Assembly: GCF_030818255.1 (NCBI RefSeq)
Contig: NZ_JAUTAG010000001.1
Location: 2,356,001-2,420,000 of the forward strand
Length of the DNA: 64,000 nucleotides
Direction: 5' to 3'
Origin: Microbacterium sp. SORGH_AS_0969
GTDB lineage: Bacteria; Actinomycetota; Actinomycetes; Actinomycetales; Microbacteriaceae
Shown: one piece after another, positions 35,497 through 44,217 of the stretch
How the letters are laid out: every line of letters begins with the position of its first letter
Numbering within the stretch: the stretch's first letter is position 1
Translations under genes and position numbers: made by a program
Notes under the pieces: model-generated
The model's database searches: none
What the model saw: only the letters and a program-made list of their open reading frames with translations
Told to the model about the DNA's origin: nothing

Positions 35497-36197
35497 CCGG
35501 TCCCCTCGAGGCGATCGGCGCGGCCGTCGGTGTTCTCGCCGTGTTCGGCATCGTGATGGCCGTGCTCGATCTCGTCGCCCGCGGCGGGGCGTGGTGGCTT
35601 CGAACGGTGGTCGAGGAGCACGGCGCTGTCGTGTACGTGGCGGTACTGCTCGTCGCCACCTTTGCTCTGGCGGTGACGGGCGCGCTCGACCCGCTCGCCG
35701 CGCTCCGCATCGACGTGGGGCCGACGGTGGTGCTCGCGTCGGCGATTGCGATCCCGGCAGCCGTGACGTGGTATGTCGTCGAACTGGCCGTCTCGTCGGC
35801 GTCCGTGCGCGCGCAGGCGGCGCATCGCCCGGGCGGCCGCGTCGGTTCCGTTGTCGACGGGGTCGCCGACGTCGTTCGACGCCCGGTCCTGTGGTGGTCG
35901 TTGGCGGTCGCCTCGGCGGTGACGGAGGAACTGATCTTCCGGGGGATGCTGCTCGTCAGCCTCGCCAGCGCGTGGGGGGTGCTCGCCGCCGTCGCACTGT
36001 CCGCCGTCCTGTTCGGTTTGCACCACATCTCGTTCGGCGCCCCGTCGGTGGTGTCCAAGACGGTGGGCGGGATCTTCCTCGGCGTCCAGACGGTCGTCTG
36101 CGGCTCCGTCGTCCCGGCGATCGCGACGCATCTGATGTTCCAGGCGCTGGTCTTCCGCCGGCTTCGGCGCCGACGGACGGCGCATCATGTCGGTTGA
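35493..36197 (+). CDS. CPBP (CAAX-type) intramembrane protease, SagE-like
   Basis: The 234-residue protein has about seven helices and the CPBP motifs EELIFRG (EExxxR), FGLHHISF and ATHLMFQA, which hold the catalytic glutamates and histidines. In streptolysin-type clusters the SagE protease of this fold is thought to remove the leader or give immunity. It overlaps the preceding stop by ATGA and the following gene by 11 bp. Confidence 0.87.
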   Translation: MTGPLEAIGAAVGVLAVFGIVMAVLDLVARGGAWWLRTVVEEHGAVVYVAVLLVATFALAVTGALDPLAALRIDVGPTVVLASAIAIPAAVTWYVVELAVSSASVRAQAAHRPGGRVGSVVDGVADVVRRPVLWWSLAVASAVTEELIFRGMLLVSLASAWGVLAAVALSAVLFGLHHISFGAPSVVSKTVGGIFLGVQTVVCGSVVPAIATHLMFQALVFRRLRRRRTAHHVG

Positions 36198-37191
36198 TTT
36201 CCACGCCACGGGGGAGGGATACCTCCGTTCGCCGCGGCACAGTTCGCTGCGAGATGTCGTGCAGAGCACCATCGCCGCCGAGCGCGCGGCCGGTGTCGTG
36301 GTGACTCGCCGACTGGGGGTCTCTCTCGCCTGGTGGCTGTTCGCGAGGGAGTACGACGAGCGCGTCGGCATGACCGGCGACGACCCGCACCTCGGCGCGA
36401 CCGAGTGGGGCGGAGAGTGGATCGAGACGGAGCCACGCGGACCGCAGGGGTGGTGGCCGGCGCCTCAGTGCGACGGTGTCGTCTTCGATGGCCTCGCGCG
36501 ACTGGGTCTGCGCTGGGTGTGCCTCGGCGCTTCGGTCGGCGATCAGCTCGATCGGATCGCCGGCCTCGCCCGCGATCGGGGGTTGGCGTTGGCGCTGCGA
36601 CCATCTCCGGGGGCGGTGCGGTTTGCCGCCTCGAACCCGTCCGTCGAGGCGACCTGGGAGTCGCTGCCCGCCCTCCTTGCGGTTCTGGTGACGGGGGAAC
36701 ATGCCGGTGTCCCGCCGGAGTCCACGGCCGACGTCCTGCGTGTCGTCGCTCGGGCGAGTCAGGATGACGTCGTCAGGGCGATCGATCGAGTCTCCGCCCT
36801 CGGCTTGCCGGTCGTCCCGCTCCTGACCGTCGCCGAACGGCAGGCGGGTCTGCGCGCGCTCGTGTGGTCGCCGCAGCTGAGCGCGGCGGCTCGTGCTCTG
36901 CCCTATCACGAGCGTCTGCTGTCGCTGCGTGCGCCCGGCGCTCTGCGGATGGGCGGGCGTGAGGCGGCCTTGCACCTCGGCATTCCTCTGCTCGATCGGG
37001 CCGGTGAACGCGAGGTCGCCGCGGGGCTCGAGCGCTCGCGCGAAGCGGTGCGCGAGCTGTATGCCCGCGGCCATGACGTTCGCGCGGGTTCGGGCGCTCC
37101 CGGGGCGGGCTGCGCGCCCGGACTGGCGGCGCTCGACGAGAACGAGGCGTTGGCGGCACTGGGGGCCGCCGCCGAGGCGGTATCGCGATGA
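36187..37191 (+). CDS. Degenerate amidohydrolase-like protein
   Basis: The 334-residue protein shows weak TIM-barrel features. The C-terminal part (ARGHDVRAGSGAPGAGCAPGLAALDENEALAALGA) aligns in pattern with imidazolonepropionase-type amidohydrolases, where GTD supplies a metal ligand; here the Asp is replaced by Gly (GSG). The N-terminal HxH metal pair is not apparent. It may therefore be a non-catalytic scaffold or a diverged hydrolase acting on the precursor. Amidohydrolase-like enzymes process other modified peptides (bottromycins), but the link here is a guess. Confidence 0.55.
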   Translation: MSVDFHATGEGYLRSPRHSSLRDVVQSTIAAERAAGVVVTRRLGVSLAWWLFAREYDERVGMTGDDPHLGATEWGGEWIETEPRGPQGWWPAPQCDGVVFDGLARLGLRWVCLGASVGDQLDRIAGLARDRGLALALRPSPGAVRFAASNPSVEATWESLPALLAVLVTGEHAGVPPESTADVLRVVARASQDDVVRAIDRVSALGLPVVPLLTVAERQAGLRALVWSPQLSAAARALPYHERLLSLRAPGALRMGGREAALHLGIPLLDRAGEREVAAGLERSREAVRELYARGHDVRAGSGAPGAGCAPGLAALDENEALAALGAAAEAVSR

Positions 37192-37201
37192 GAGGGAACG
37201 A

Positions 37202-38098
37202 ATGACGAGCGACATTCCGTTGTTGTCCGTGCGCGGTCTGGGTAAGGCGTACGGGCCGGTGCGTGCCGTCGTCGACGCTTCGCTCGAGGTTCGCGCCGGA
37301 GAGATCGTGTGCCTCGTCGGCCCGAACGGGTCGGGCAAGACCACGCTGATCGAGTGCGTCGAGGGGCTGCGCGCGCCCGATGCCGGTCGGATCGAGCTGC
37401 TCGGCGACGCCGGAGGGTCGCGCCGCGAACGCGCCAGGATGCTCGGGGTGCAGTTGCAGGAGGAGGGGTTCCCGGGGCGCATCCGCGTCGCCGAAGCCGT
37501 GATTCTGTACGCAGCGATCTACTGCGTCGTCGGCGCTGACGGTGACCTGATCGCGCGGCTGGGACTCGAGGAGTTCTCGCGCCGGCCGTTCGAGACGTTG
37601 AGCGGCGGGCAGAAGCGTCGGACGGCCCTCGCTCTCGCGTTCATCCACGACCCGCGCCTCGTGATCCTCGACGAGCCGTCCGCCGGGCTCGACCCCGAGG
37701 GCCAGGGTGAGATCATCCGCCTGCTCGTCGACCGGGCGTCGACGGGAGTCGGGATGCTGGTGACCACCCACGACATGCACGTCGCCGCCGAGATCGCGCA
37801 CCGCGTCGTCGTGATGTCGCGCGGGCGCACCATCGCCGACGGCACCCCGGCGGAGCTGCTCGCGGCACTCCCGCACGAATGGTGCCTCACGGGTATCGAC
37901 GCGGCGTCGTCCTCACAGACGGCGTCGGCGGTGCGCGACGGCCGCAGCACGCGCACCTACGGGCCGGTCGACGATCTGCGCGCGGCATACGAGGCGTTGA
38001 CGCCCGCCCAGCGGGCACGCGCCACCCTGCGACGCACCGATCTCAGCGACATCGCATTCCTCGGCGGTGTCGCGCACGACGAAGGAACACCCGCATGA
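37202..38098 (+). CDS. ABC exporter ATPase of the azole peptide island
   Basis: The 298-residue protein (ATG 37202, preceded by GAGAGGGAA) has Walker A GPNGSGKTT, a Q-loop, the signature LSGGQKRRTALALAF (note QKRR), Walker B LVILDEPSAGLDPEG and H-loop TTHDMH. A C-terminal extension of about 85 residues has no motif I recognise. It is a CcmA/NodI-type ATPase that pairs with the next gene for export or immunity. Confidence 0.9.
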   Translation: MTSDIPLLSVRGLGKAYGPVRAVVDASLEVRAGEIVCLVGPNGSGKTTLIECVEGLRAPDAGRIELLGDAGGSRRERARMLGVQLQEEGFPGRIRVAEAVILYAAIYCVVGADGDLIARLGLEEFSRRPFETLSGGQKRRTALALAFIHDPRLVILDEPSAGLDPEGQGEIIRLLVDRASTGVGMLVTTHDMHVAAEIAHRVVVMSRGRTIADGTPAELLAALPHEWCLTGIDAASSSQTASAVRDGRSTRTYGPVDDLRAAYEALTPAQRARATLRRTDLSDIAFLGGVAHDEGTPA

Positions 38099-38853
38099 CG
38101 TCTCTCGTCCGCTCGCTCCGGGCTCTCGTCGGAGTGGAACTGCGCCTGTTCCTGCGCGAGCCGACAGCGATGTTCTTCTCGATCGCCTTTCCCCTGATCC
38201 TGCTGCTGTTCGTCGGCTCCATCGGAGCAACCGACGAGGTGGCGCCGGGCATTCGCTTCATCGACACCTACATGGCGTCGATGGTTGCCGTCACCGCGGC
38301 CAACGTCGGCATCATGGGGCTGTCCATCCATGTCGCTGAGAACCGCTCGCGCGGGGCGCTGAAACGGTACCGTCTCTCTCCTCTCCATCCCGCCGTGTTC
38401 TTCGGGGCGCAGTTCATCACAGCCGCTGTCACGGTGACCGTCTCGCTCCTCGGTCTCATCGTGGTCACCCTCGTGCTCTACGGGTTGTCTTCGACGGCGA
38501 ATTGGCCGGCGTTCCTGGCATCGGCCCTCGGGGTGCTCGTCGTGACGGTCGCGTGGGGGGTGCTCCTCGGCGGCCTCCGTCTGCCGATGCGCAGTGTGCA
38601 GGTGGTGTCCGCCGCCGTGTTCTTCGTCATGTTCTTCTCGAGTGGAGCGGCCCTGCCCCGGCAGTCGTTCCCCGATTGGCTGCAGGCCATCGTGCAGTGG
38701 AACCCTCTCGCCATCGCCAACGATCTGCTGGTCTTCACCTATAGCGGCTATGGCGAGGTCGACGCCTCGCGGCTCTTCGCCCTGACGCTCTCCACCGTTG
38801 TCGTCGTCATCGTGACGACGCTCACGTTCGATTGGGAAGGACGTAGTTCATGA
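38095..38853 (+). CDS. ABC-2 type exporter permease of the azole peptide island
   Basis: The 252-residue protein has six helices: LRLFLREPTAMFFSIAFPLILLLFVGS at the start, NRSRGALKRYRLSPLHPAVFFGAQF and the closing GAALPRQSFPDWLQAIVQWNPLAIANDLLVFTYSG, all typical of ABC-2 permeases. It overlaps the ATPase by ATGA and the YcaO gene likewise. Export of the finished peptide, or removal of it from the membrane, is the expected role. Confidence 0.9.
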   Translation: MTSLVRSLRALVGVELRLFLREPTAMFFSIAFPLILLLFVGSIGATDEVAPGIRFIDTYMASMVAVTAANVGIMGLSIHVAENRSRGALKRYRLSPLHPAVFFGAQFITAAVTVTVSLLGLIVVTLVLYGLSSTANWPAFLASALGVLVVTVAWGVLLGGLRLPMRSVQVVSAAVFFVMFFSSGAALPRQSFPDWLQAIVQWNPLAIANDLLVFTYSGYGEVDASRLFALTLSTVVVVIVTTLTFDWEGRSS

Positions 38854-40310
38854 CACCCGTACGCCTCGAAGAGACGCACTGGAACCGTCGCCGCCCTGTG
38901 GTGGCGACCACGTTGACGCGCGAAGAGGAGAGGTCGCTCGCGGAGATCGAGTCGCTGCACTCGCCCGACGGCTTCATCCGACTGCTTACGACGTACTTTC
39001 GCGCGGCATCCGGCGCGCATCTGCACACCGCGCACGGGCAGTACTTCGACTTCGACCACATCGTGAGCCGTGTGCTCGGGGTGGCGGGATTGAACTCGGG
39101 CTACAGCTCGCAGGTCTACGGCGGCGGCAAGGGCCTGGATCTGCCGAACGCCTATGTGTCCGCGATGGGCGAGGGTGTCGAACGCGTGCTCGGGTCGTTC
39201 GCGTTCCTGCAGTGGGCCGACCGCCTCGCCTACGGCAGCCGCCGCGAGATGCAGCGACAGGGGCGCGTGTGTCTGGGAGCGGACGATATCCCGCTCTTCT
39301 CCGACGCGCAGTACGCCGACCCGCACTTCCTCTTCGACCGGTGGGGCGACGACGACCACCTCGGGTGGATCCCCGGCCGGCGCCTGTACGCCGGCGACGA
39401 GGTGTGGGTGCCCGCGCAGCTCGTGCTGTTCACGTACTATCGGCAGCCCGAGGAGCCGCTCATCGGTCTCGCCCCCAGCGGCGGACTCGCCTGCCACGTC
39501 TCGACCGACAAGGCCGTCTTCCACGCTCTCGACGAACTTATCGAACGTGACGCGGTCAATCTTCGCTGGCATGCCCGGGTGCCGCTCGACGAGATCGTGC
39601 TCGACGTGCCTTTACGTGACCGCCGCCTCCAACGCGCGGTCGATCGCCTCCACGAGGGGGTCGGAGCCCCGAGATTCTTCCTTCAGAACCTTGACTTCCC
39701 CGAGTTCCCGGTCATCACCGCCGTGCAGTTCGACGAGTGGCTGCCCGAGATGACCTACAACGCAGGCGGGGGGATCGGACCGACTCCGGATGCCGCGATG
39801 CGTTCCGCCCTGGGGGAGTACTCGCAGTCGGAGCGCACTCTGCGCATCTGCCAGCAGACCGACAACTGGCAGTTCCGGGCCTCGTTCGAGCGGCTCTTCG
39901 GCATCCACCCGGATGCAGAGCCGCACGAATTCCTCCGCTTCGTGCAGGCCATCACGTTCTATGGCTACCCCGAGAACGCGCGCCGCACCGATTGGTACTT
40001 CCGCGGCGGCGGGGAGGTGCGCCTGAGCGAGCTGTACGACATCGTCGATCGGGCCGACCCCGATCCCGTCGCTCGTCTGCATTCGTCGTTGCAGAAGCGG
40101 GGGATCGACCCGATCATGTTCGACTTCAGCCACCGCGACCTCATGCAGACGCGCATCTGGAAGAGCTATATTCCCGAGCTCGCGCAACCGTACCCGCCGC
40201 AGACTCCGGCCCTCGGGCATCCGCGTTATCAGACCGTGCCGGTCGAAGCCGGATTTCGCGCCGAACCTGTCGGCGACGATCTGCTCTCAGACCCCCTGCC
40301 GTACCCGTGA
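38850..40310 (+). CDS. YcaO cyclodehydratase (D protein)
   Basis: The 486-residue YcaO enzyme has the ATP-binding motifs SAMGEGVER (104-112, SxxxExxER), ALDELIERDA and ALGEYSQSE, plus the Pro-rich C-terminus PLPYP that inserts near the active site in azoline-forming members. With the ThiF-like gene product it converts Cys and Ser of the precursor core to azolines using ATP. The enzyme comes last among the modification genes. Confidence 0.93.
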   Translation: MTPVRLEETHWNRRRPVVATTLTREEERSLAEIESLHSPDGFIRLLTTYFRAASGAHLHTAHGQYFDFDHIVSRVLGVAGLNSGYSSQVYGGGKGLDLPNAYVSAMGEGVERVLGSFAFLQWADRLAYGSRREMQRQGRVCLGADDIPLFSDAQYADPHFLFDRWGDDDHLGWIPGRRLYAGDEVWVPAQLVLFTYYRQPEEPLIGLAPSGGLACHVSTDKAVFHALDELIERDAVNLRWHARVPLDEIVLDVPLRDRRLQRAVDRLHEGVGAPRFFLQNLDFPEFPVITAVQFDEWLPEMTYNAGGGIGPTPDAAMRSALGEYSQSERTLRICQQTDNWQFRASFERLFGIHPDAEPHEFLRFVQAITFYGYPENARRTDWYFRGGGEVRLSELYDIVDRADPDPVARLHSSLQKRGIDPIMFDFSHRDLMQTRIWKSYIPELAQPYPPQTPALGHPRYQTVPVEAGFRAEPVGDDLLSDPLPYP

Positions 40311-40738
40311 GCGGCGACGTGAGTTCGCACCGGCGACGAGACGCGCTCGCATCCACGGCCGTCGCACTGGCGTGCACGCGTTTGGGTGCGGTGCTCGGGC
40401 TGATGCCCGTGATCGTCGCATCCGTGGGGGCGCAGAATCTGCTGCCGTTCGCGCTGCATCTCGCCGGCGCCGCGGCGACGGTGATCACGCTCGTGCAGCA
40501 CCGGGTCGTTCTCCGTCTGATCGGGATCGCCTTCACCGGCTACAGCACGATCGCCCTGGCCGGCACGGCTCCGCCTCTCGTGGCGACGTGGCTGTGGGTG
40601 TGCGGCGGTGCACTGACGGCGAGTCTGCTCATGGTGGTTCTTCGGCCCGGGGGGCGCCCGCGCCCCGCGGCGTGGATCGCCGGGGTCGTGGGCGGCGTCG
40701 TGGGCAGTGGCGTGTCGCTGCTCTTGCTCTTGACGTGA
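40307..40738 (+). CDS. Second small four-helix membrane protein of the azole island
   Basis: GTG 40307 overlaps the YcaO stop (GTGA) and starts a 143-residue protein with four hydrophobic helices (ACTRLGAVLGLMPVIVASVGA, LPFALHLAGAAATVITLV, LVATWLWVCGGALTASLLMVVL, WIAGVVGGVVGSGVSLLLLLT). There is no recognisable motif. It is the last gene before the right repeat; a role in immunity or export is possible. Confidence 0.65.
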   Translation: MSGDVSSHRRRDALASTAVALACTRLGAVLGLMPVIVASVGAQNLLPFALHLAGAAATVITLVQHRVVLRLIGIAFTGYSTIALAGTAPPLVATWLWVCGGALTASLLMVVLRPGGRPRPAAWIAGVVGGVVGSGVSLLLLLT

Positions 40739-40757
40739 CGGCTCCGGCGGGTCCCGG

Positions 40758-40958
40758 TCCGCGCGTCCGACCTGCGGCTGGGAGAAGGATTCCCCGCGAT
40801 CGTGTCGCACCTCGAGCCGACGCCGTCGGGCGTGCGCGTCGTCACCGACCGCGGGGCTGCCGAGGTGGCGCCGGGTGAGGCCGCGGGGCTCGGTGCGGGA
40901 GACGCCGTGCGGGTGAGCGTGGCGCCCGATCGGGTGCGGTTCGTCGCGGCATCCTGAC
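40758..40958 (+). pseudogene. Right copy of the 201-bp modC 3' repeat (modC remnant)
   Basis: Identical at all 201 positions to 31198-31398. It encodes the final 66 residues and stop of ModC (RASDLRLGEGFPAI to RFVAAS) with no start and no ATPase domain, so it is a non-functional remnant. It marks the right boundary of the inserted cluster and is probably the original host gene end displaced by integration. Confidence 0.95.
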
Positions 40959-41063
40959 GCTCGCGCCTCGCCGATATCGCGCGGAGCGCCCGCCGGTGGG
41001 AGCGCGCCCGCCGTGGCCACGGCTCGCAGTGGCGATGTCGGACCCGTGGGCGACAATCGGCCT

Positions 41064-41909
41064 ATGAGCGAATCGACCGTCACCCGAGCAGCGGGTGCGC
41101 GCCTGCTGAGCATCGGCGAGTTCTCGCGATACGTCGGTATCAGTGTGCGGATGCTGCGCCACTACGACGAGCGCGGGCTCCTCACGCCCGCGTCGGTCGA
41201 CGCGTTCACGTCGTACCGGCGGTACACGCCCGATCAGCTGCGCGTGGCGGGCCGCATCCGCACCCTGCGCGACGCCGGTTGCGGCATCTCGCTCATCGCG
41301 GAGCTCCTCCCGCTCTTCGCCACCCCCCACGTGCTGCGGGCGCGCCTCGCTCAGCACGCGGCCTCGCTCGAGACCGCGGCCGCCGAGCTTCGAGCGCAGC
41401 AGCGTCTGACGCTGTCGTTGGCCGACGCGCTCGACACGTCGCCGGCCGTGGTCGGTGAGCGGGTCTTCCCCGCCGTGCGGACGCTTCGGCTGCGGCGCAC
41501 GGTGGCCTGCTATCCGGCGGAGGGTGAGCTCTGGGCCGACCTTCGCGACCTGATCGCCCGCCCGGACGGCGCTGACCCGGCGCGCTTCGGCGAGCTGGTC
41601 GGCGCCACCTACTTCGACGAGGAGTTCCGCGACGACGACGTCGAGATGGCGATCTGGCGCGACTACAGCGGGCCGTTTTCGCCGCAGGACGGGTTCGACA
41701 TCGCTGAACTCCCCGCGCAGCGCGTCGCCTGGACCACCCACAGGGGAGACTTCGACACCATCGGGCGCGCGACCGAGATCCTCGGCACCTGGATCGCCGA
41801 ACACGGGTTCGCGCGAGCGGGTGCCCTCTTCAATGTCTACGTCGTGGGGCCCGGGCGAGAGAGCGACCCCGCGAAGTGGGTTACCGAGGTCAACGTGCCG
41901 ATCGCTTGA
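41064..41909 (+). CDS. MerR-family regulator with GyrI-like effector domain
   Basis: The ATG at 41064 is preferred to an upstream open-frame start. The 281-residue protein has the MerR helix-turn-helix (LLSIGEFSRYVGISVRMLRHYDERGLLTP), a coiled-coil, and a GyrI-like small-molecule-binding domain (residues ~140-281, ending NVYVVGPGRESDPAKWVTEVNVPI). This BmrR-like layout senses drugs or metabolites and often activates efflux genes. Its only close same-strand partner is the glyoxalase-fold gene. Confidence 0.88.
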   Translation: MSESTVTRAAGARLLSIGEFSRYVGISVRMLRHYDERGLLTPASVDAFTSYRRYTPDQLRVAGRIRTLRDAGCGISLIAELLPLFATPHVLRARLAQHAASLETAAAELRAQQRLTLSLADALDTSPAVVGERVFPAVRTLRLRRTVACYPAEGELWADLRDLIARPDGADPARFGELVGATYFDEEFRDDDVEMAIWRDYSGPFSPQDGFDIAELPAQRVAWTTHRGDFDTIGRATEILGTWIAEHGFARAGALFNVYVVGPGRESDPAKWVTEVNVPIA

Positions 41910-41983
41910 CCCTCTCACTGTGGCAGGTCGCACTCTCGATGCAGAGGGCGGACGAGCCGCCCGAGACGAGAGAGGTCACACCC

Positions 41984-42337
41984 ATGAGCGACACGAACAC
42001 CGTGAACTACTTCGAGATCGGCACTCCCGACCCGCAGGCCGCTCGCTCCTTCTACGGGCAGCTGTTCGGCTGGCGGTTCGCGGCCGCCAATCCCGGCGGC
42101 TACGCCGCCGTGAACGAGAACGCCGGCGGGCTCTGGGACACGTCGCAGATCGGCGGTGAAGCGTGGGCGGTGTTCTACGTCGAGGTCGCGGACATCCGCG
42201 CGACGCTGCAGTCGGCGATCGAGCAGGGCGCCGAGGCGGTGCGGCCGCTCGTTGACAACGGGACGATCCTCTTCGCCCACCTCGCCGATCCGGCCGGCAA
42301 CCGGTTCGGCGTGTGGCAGCGCAAGCTCGTCGGCTGA
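41984..42337 (+). CDS. VOC/glyoxalase-fold protein
   Basis: The 117-residue protein has the VOC beta-alpha-beta-beta-beta pattern (VNYFEIGTPDPQAARSFYGQLFGW...FAHLADPAGNRFGVWQRK). It resembles the small glyoxalase/bleomycin resistance proteins. Metal ligands are not conserved enough to assign an enzyme. It is 74 bp downstream of the MerR gene and likely regulated by it. Confidence 0.8.
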   Translation: MSDTNTVNYFEIGTPDPQAARSFYGQLFGWRFAAANPGGYAAVNENAGGLWDTSQIGGEAWAVFYVEVADIRATLQSAIEQGAEAVRPLVDNGTILFAHLADPAGNRFGVWQRKLVG

Positions 42338-42414
42338 CGAGCGAGACGGGGCCGCTCCCGCTGGTGAGTGCCCACAACTCCCGGACGCCGAGTCCGTGAC
42401 GCACGGGACTCCAA

Positions 42415-42473
42415 CTGAGTGTCCAGAACACCCGGGCCTCGCAAGATTCTCTCCGGGTGTTCTGGACACTCAG
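42415..42473. repeat. 59-bp palindrome with 21-bp perfect arms
   Basis: Positions 42415-42435 are the exact reverse complement of 42453-42473, separated by 17 nt. It sits between the convergent VOC and cydC genes, so it would also act as a strong bidirectional terminator. The stem is longer than needed for termination. Confidence 0.75.
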
Positions 42474-42531
42474 CCCGCCGGCTGGGCCTACGGCGCGGTG
42501 ACGGGACGTGATCAGCGCCCGGGCGGACGGG

Positions 42532-44217
42532 TCAGCCGGAGACGACCCGCCCGTCCTCCATCCGCACCTCGCGGTCCACCAGCCCGGCGGGCACCTCGAC
42601 GTGCGACACGAGCAGCACGGCACGGTCGCGATCGACCGCGCCGAGCAGGTCGTGCAGCAGGGCCTCGGATGCCGCGGGGTCCACGCCCGCGGTCGGCTCG
42701 TCGAGCACGAGCACCGGGAACCCGCGCAGGAGCGCCCGTGCCAGAGCCAGTCGTTGCGCCTGCCCGCCCGAGACGAGGACGCCCCGGTCGCCGACGCGGG
42801 TGTCGAGGCCGCCGCGCTCGCGGACCCAGCCGTCGAGCCCCACGCGTGCGAGGACGGCCCACAGGTCTGCGTCGCTCGCCGTGTCGCGAGCGAAGAGCAG
42901 GTTCTGGCGCACCGACTCGTCGAACAGGAACGGCGCCTGCTCGATCAGCCCGACCGTCCGGCGCAGGTCGTCGCCGGAGAGCTCGCGCGCCTCGATGCCG
43001 CCCACCGTGTACGACCCCGCGTAGTCGAGGAAGCGCACGAGAACGTGGGCGAGCGTCGTCTTGCCCGCGCCGCTCGGCCCCGAGACGAGGACACGCTCTC
43101 CGGGGCACACGCGCAGTTCGACGTCGTCGAGCCGCCCGGCGTCGCCGTCGGAGTCGCTGCGGGCGGGCCAGTGCGCCGCCAGCCCGCGGAGCACGAGACC
43201 CTCGCCGAGTGCGGGCCCGGTGCCGGTGGCCGCGGGTTCGGTCTGCGGCAGGCCGTCGGGGATGGTCTCGGGCACCGCTTCGGCGATCCGCTCGGCCGCA
43301 GCCCGCACCTGCCGCCAGGACGCGAGGGCGAGAGGAACCGGTCCGAACACCTCGAACACGGCCATCGGCAGAAGCACGACGACCGCGAGCCCCGGCCCCG
43401 AGAGGGTCCCGCCGGTGACGCCCGGGGCCGCGACCGCGAGGGCGAGCAGCGAGGCGGCGCCGGCGAGCACCGAGACCGTACCGGAGGTGAGCCCCTGCGC
43501 CACGCCCCGACGGACCAGCGCCCGGCGCAGAGCGGCGTCGGCGGAGCGGACGCGCTCGCGCGCGGCATCCAGAGCCCCGTAGGCGGTCAGCACGTCGAGG
43601 TTCGTCAGGAGGTCGTGCACCGCGTCGGCGACGGCGGTGCGAAGCGGCGCCACCGAGCGCTCCGCGCGGGAGCCCGCCGCCCACCCGACGGCCACGGCGA
43701 CCCCGAAGGCCACGACGAGGCAGGCGAGCAGCACGAGTGCGGCCGGCCACGAGATGAACGCCGTGAAGACGACCGCGGCGAGAGAGGTCAGGGCGGCGGC
43801 CGACAGGGGCAGGACGACCCGCAGCGGAAGGTTCTGCAGCTCCTCGACGTCGTCGACGACGCTCGACAGGAGTCCTCCGCGGTGCGCGCGCCCGAGCCCG
43901 TCCGGCGCCAGGGGCACCAGCTCGCGCACGAGATCGGCGCGTAGGCCCGCCAGCTGGTGCAGGGCCGCATCGTGGCTCGTCAACCGCTCGAGGTAGCGGA
44001 ACACCCCGCGCGACAGCGCGAACGCGCGCACCCCGACGACGGCGGCCGACAGGTACATCACGAGCGGCTGCTCCGCCGCCCGCGCGATGAGCCATGCGCT
44101 CGCCGCGAGCAGCGCGACGGCACTCAGCGCGGTGCCGAAGCCCGACAGCACCGCGGGCGCGAACCGACGACGCGAGGGCATCGCCGAGCGCAGGATGCCG
44201 CGTACCCGGGTGTTCAC
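42532..44217 (-). CDS. cydC: ABC transporter CydC (heterodimeric thiol exporter subunit)
   Basis: The 561-residue protein has six helices in the N-terminal half and an ABC ATPase with Walker A GPSGAGKTT, signature LVSGGQAQRLALARAL and Walker B VLVLDEPTAGVD. CydDC exports cysteine/glutathione and is needed to assemble cytochrome bd. It overlaps the repaired cydD frame by ATGA at 44214-44217. It is the last gene of cydABDC. Confidence 0.9.
   Translation of the reverse strand: MNTRVRGILRSAMPSRRRFAPAVLSGFGTALSAVALLAASAWLIARAAEQPLVMYLSAAVVGVRAFALSRGVFRYLERLTSHDAALHQLAGLRADLVRELVPLAPDGLGRAHRGGLLSSVVDDVEELQNLPLRVVLPLSAAALTSLAAVVFTAFISWPAALVLLACLVVAFGVAVAVGWAAGSRAERSVAPLRTAVADAVHDLLTNLDVLTAYGALDAARERVRSADAALRRALVRRGVAQGLTSGTVSVLAGAASLLALAVAAPGVTGGTLSGPGLAVVVLLPMAVFEVFGPVPLALASWRQVRAAAERIAEAVPETIPDGLPQTEPAATGTGPALGEGLVLRGLAAHWPARSDSDGDAGRLDDVELRVCPGERVLVSGPSGAGKTTLAHVLVRFLDYAGSYTVGGIEARELSGDDLRRTVGLIEQAPFLFDESVRQNLLFARDTASDADLWAVLARVGLDGWVRERGGLDTRVGDRGVLVSGGQAQRLALARALLRGFPVLVLDEPTAGVDPAASEALLHDLLGAVDRDRAVLLVSHVEVPAGLVDREVRMEDGRVVSG

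Larger units (their letters stand above)
31399..40757. mobile_element. Putative genomic island with a streptolysin-S-like azole peptide cluster
   Basis: All genes between the two modC repeats belong to one biosynthetic cluster and point right. The flanking repeat is a perfect copy of a host gene end, as expected after integration of a circular molecule at that gene end or single-crossover recombination. No integrase, transposase or tRNA gene is present inside, so the mechanism is open. The GGATGCC heptamer is less dense here (about 6 in 9.4 kb) than in the first 15 kb (about 24), which hints at transfer from a related genome. Confidence 0.75.
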
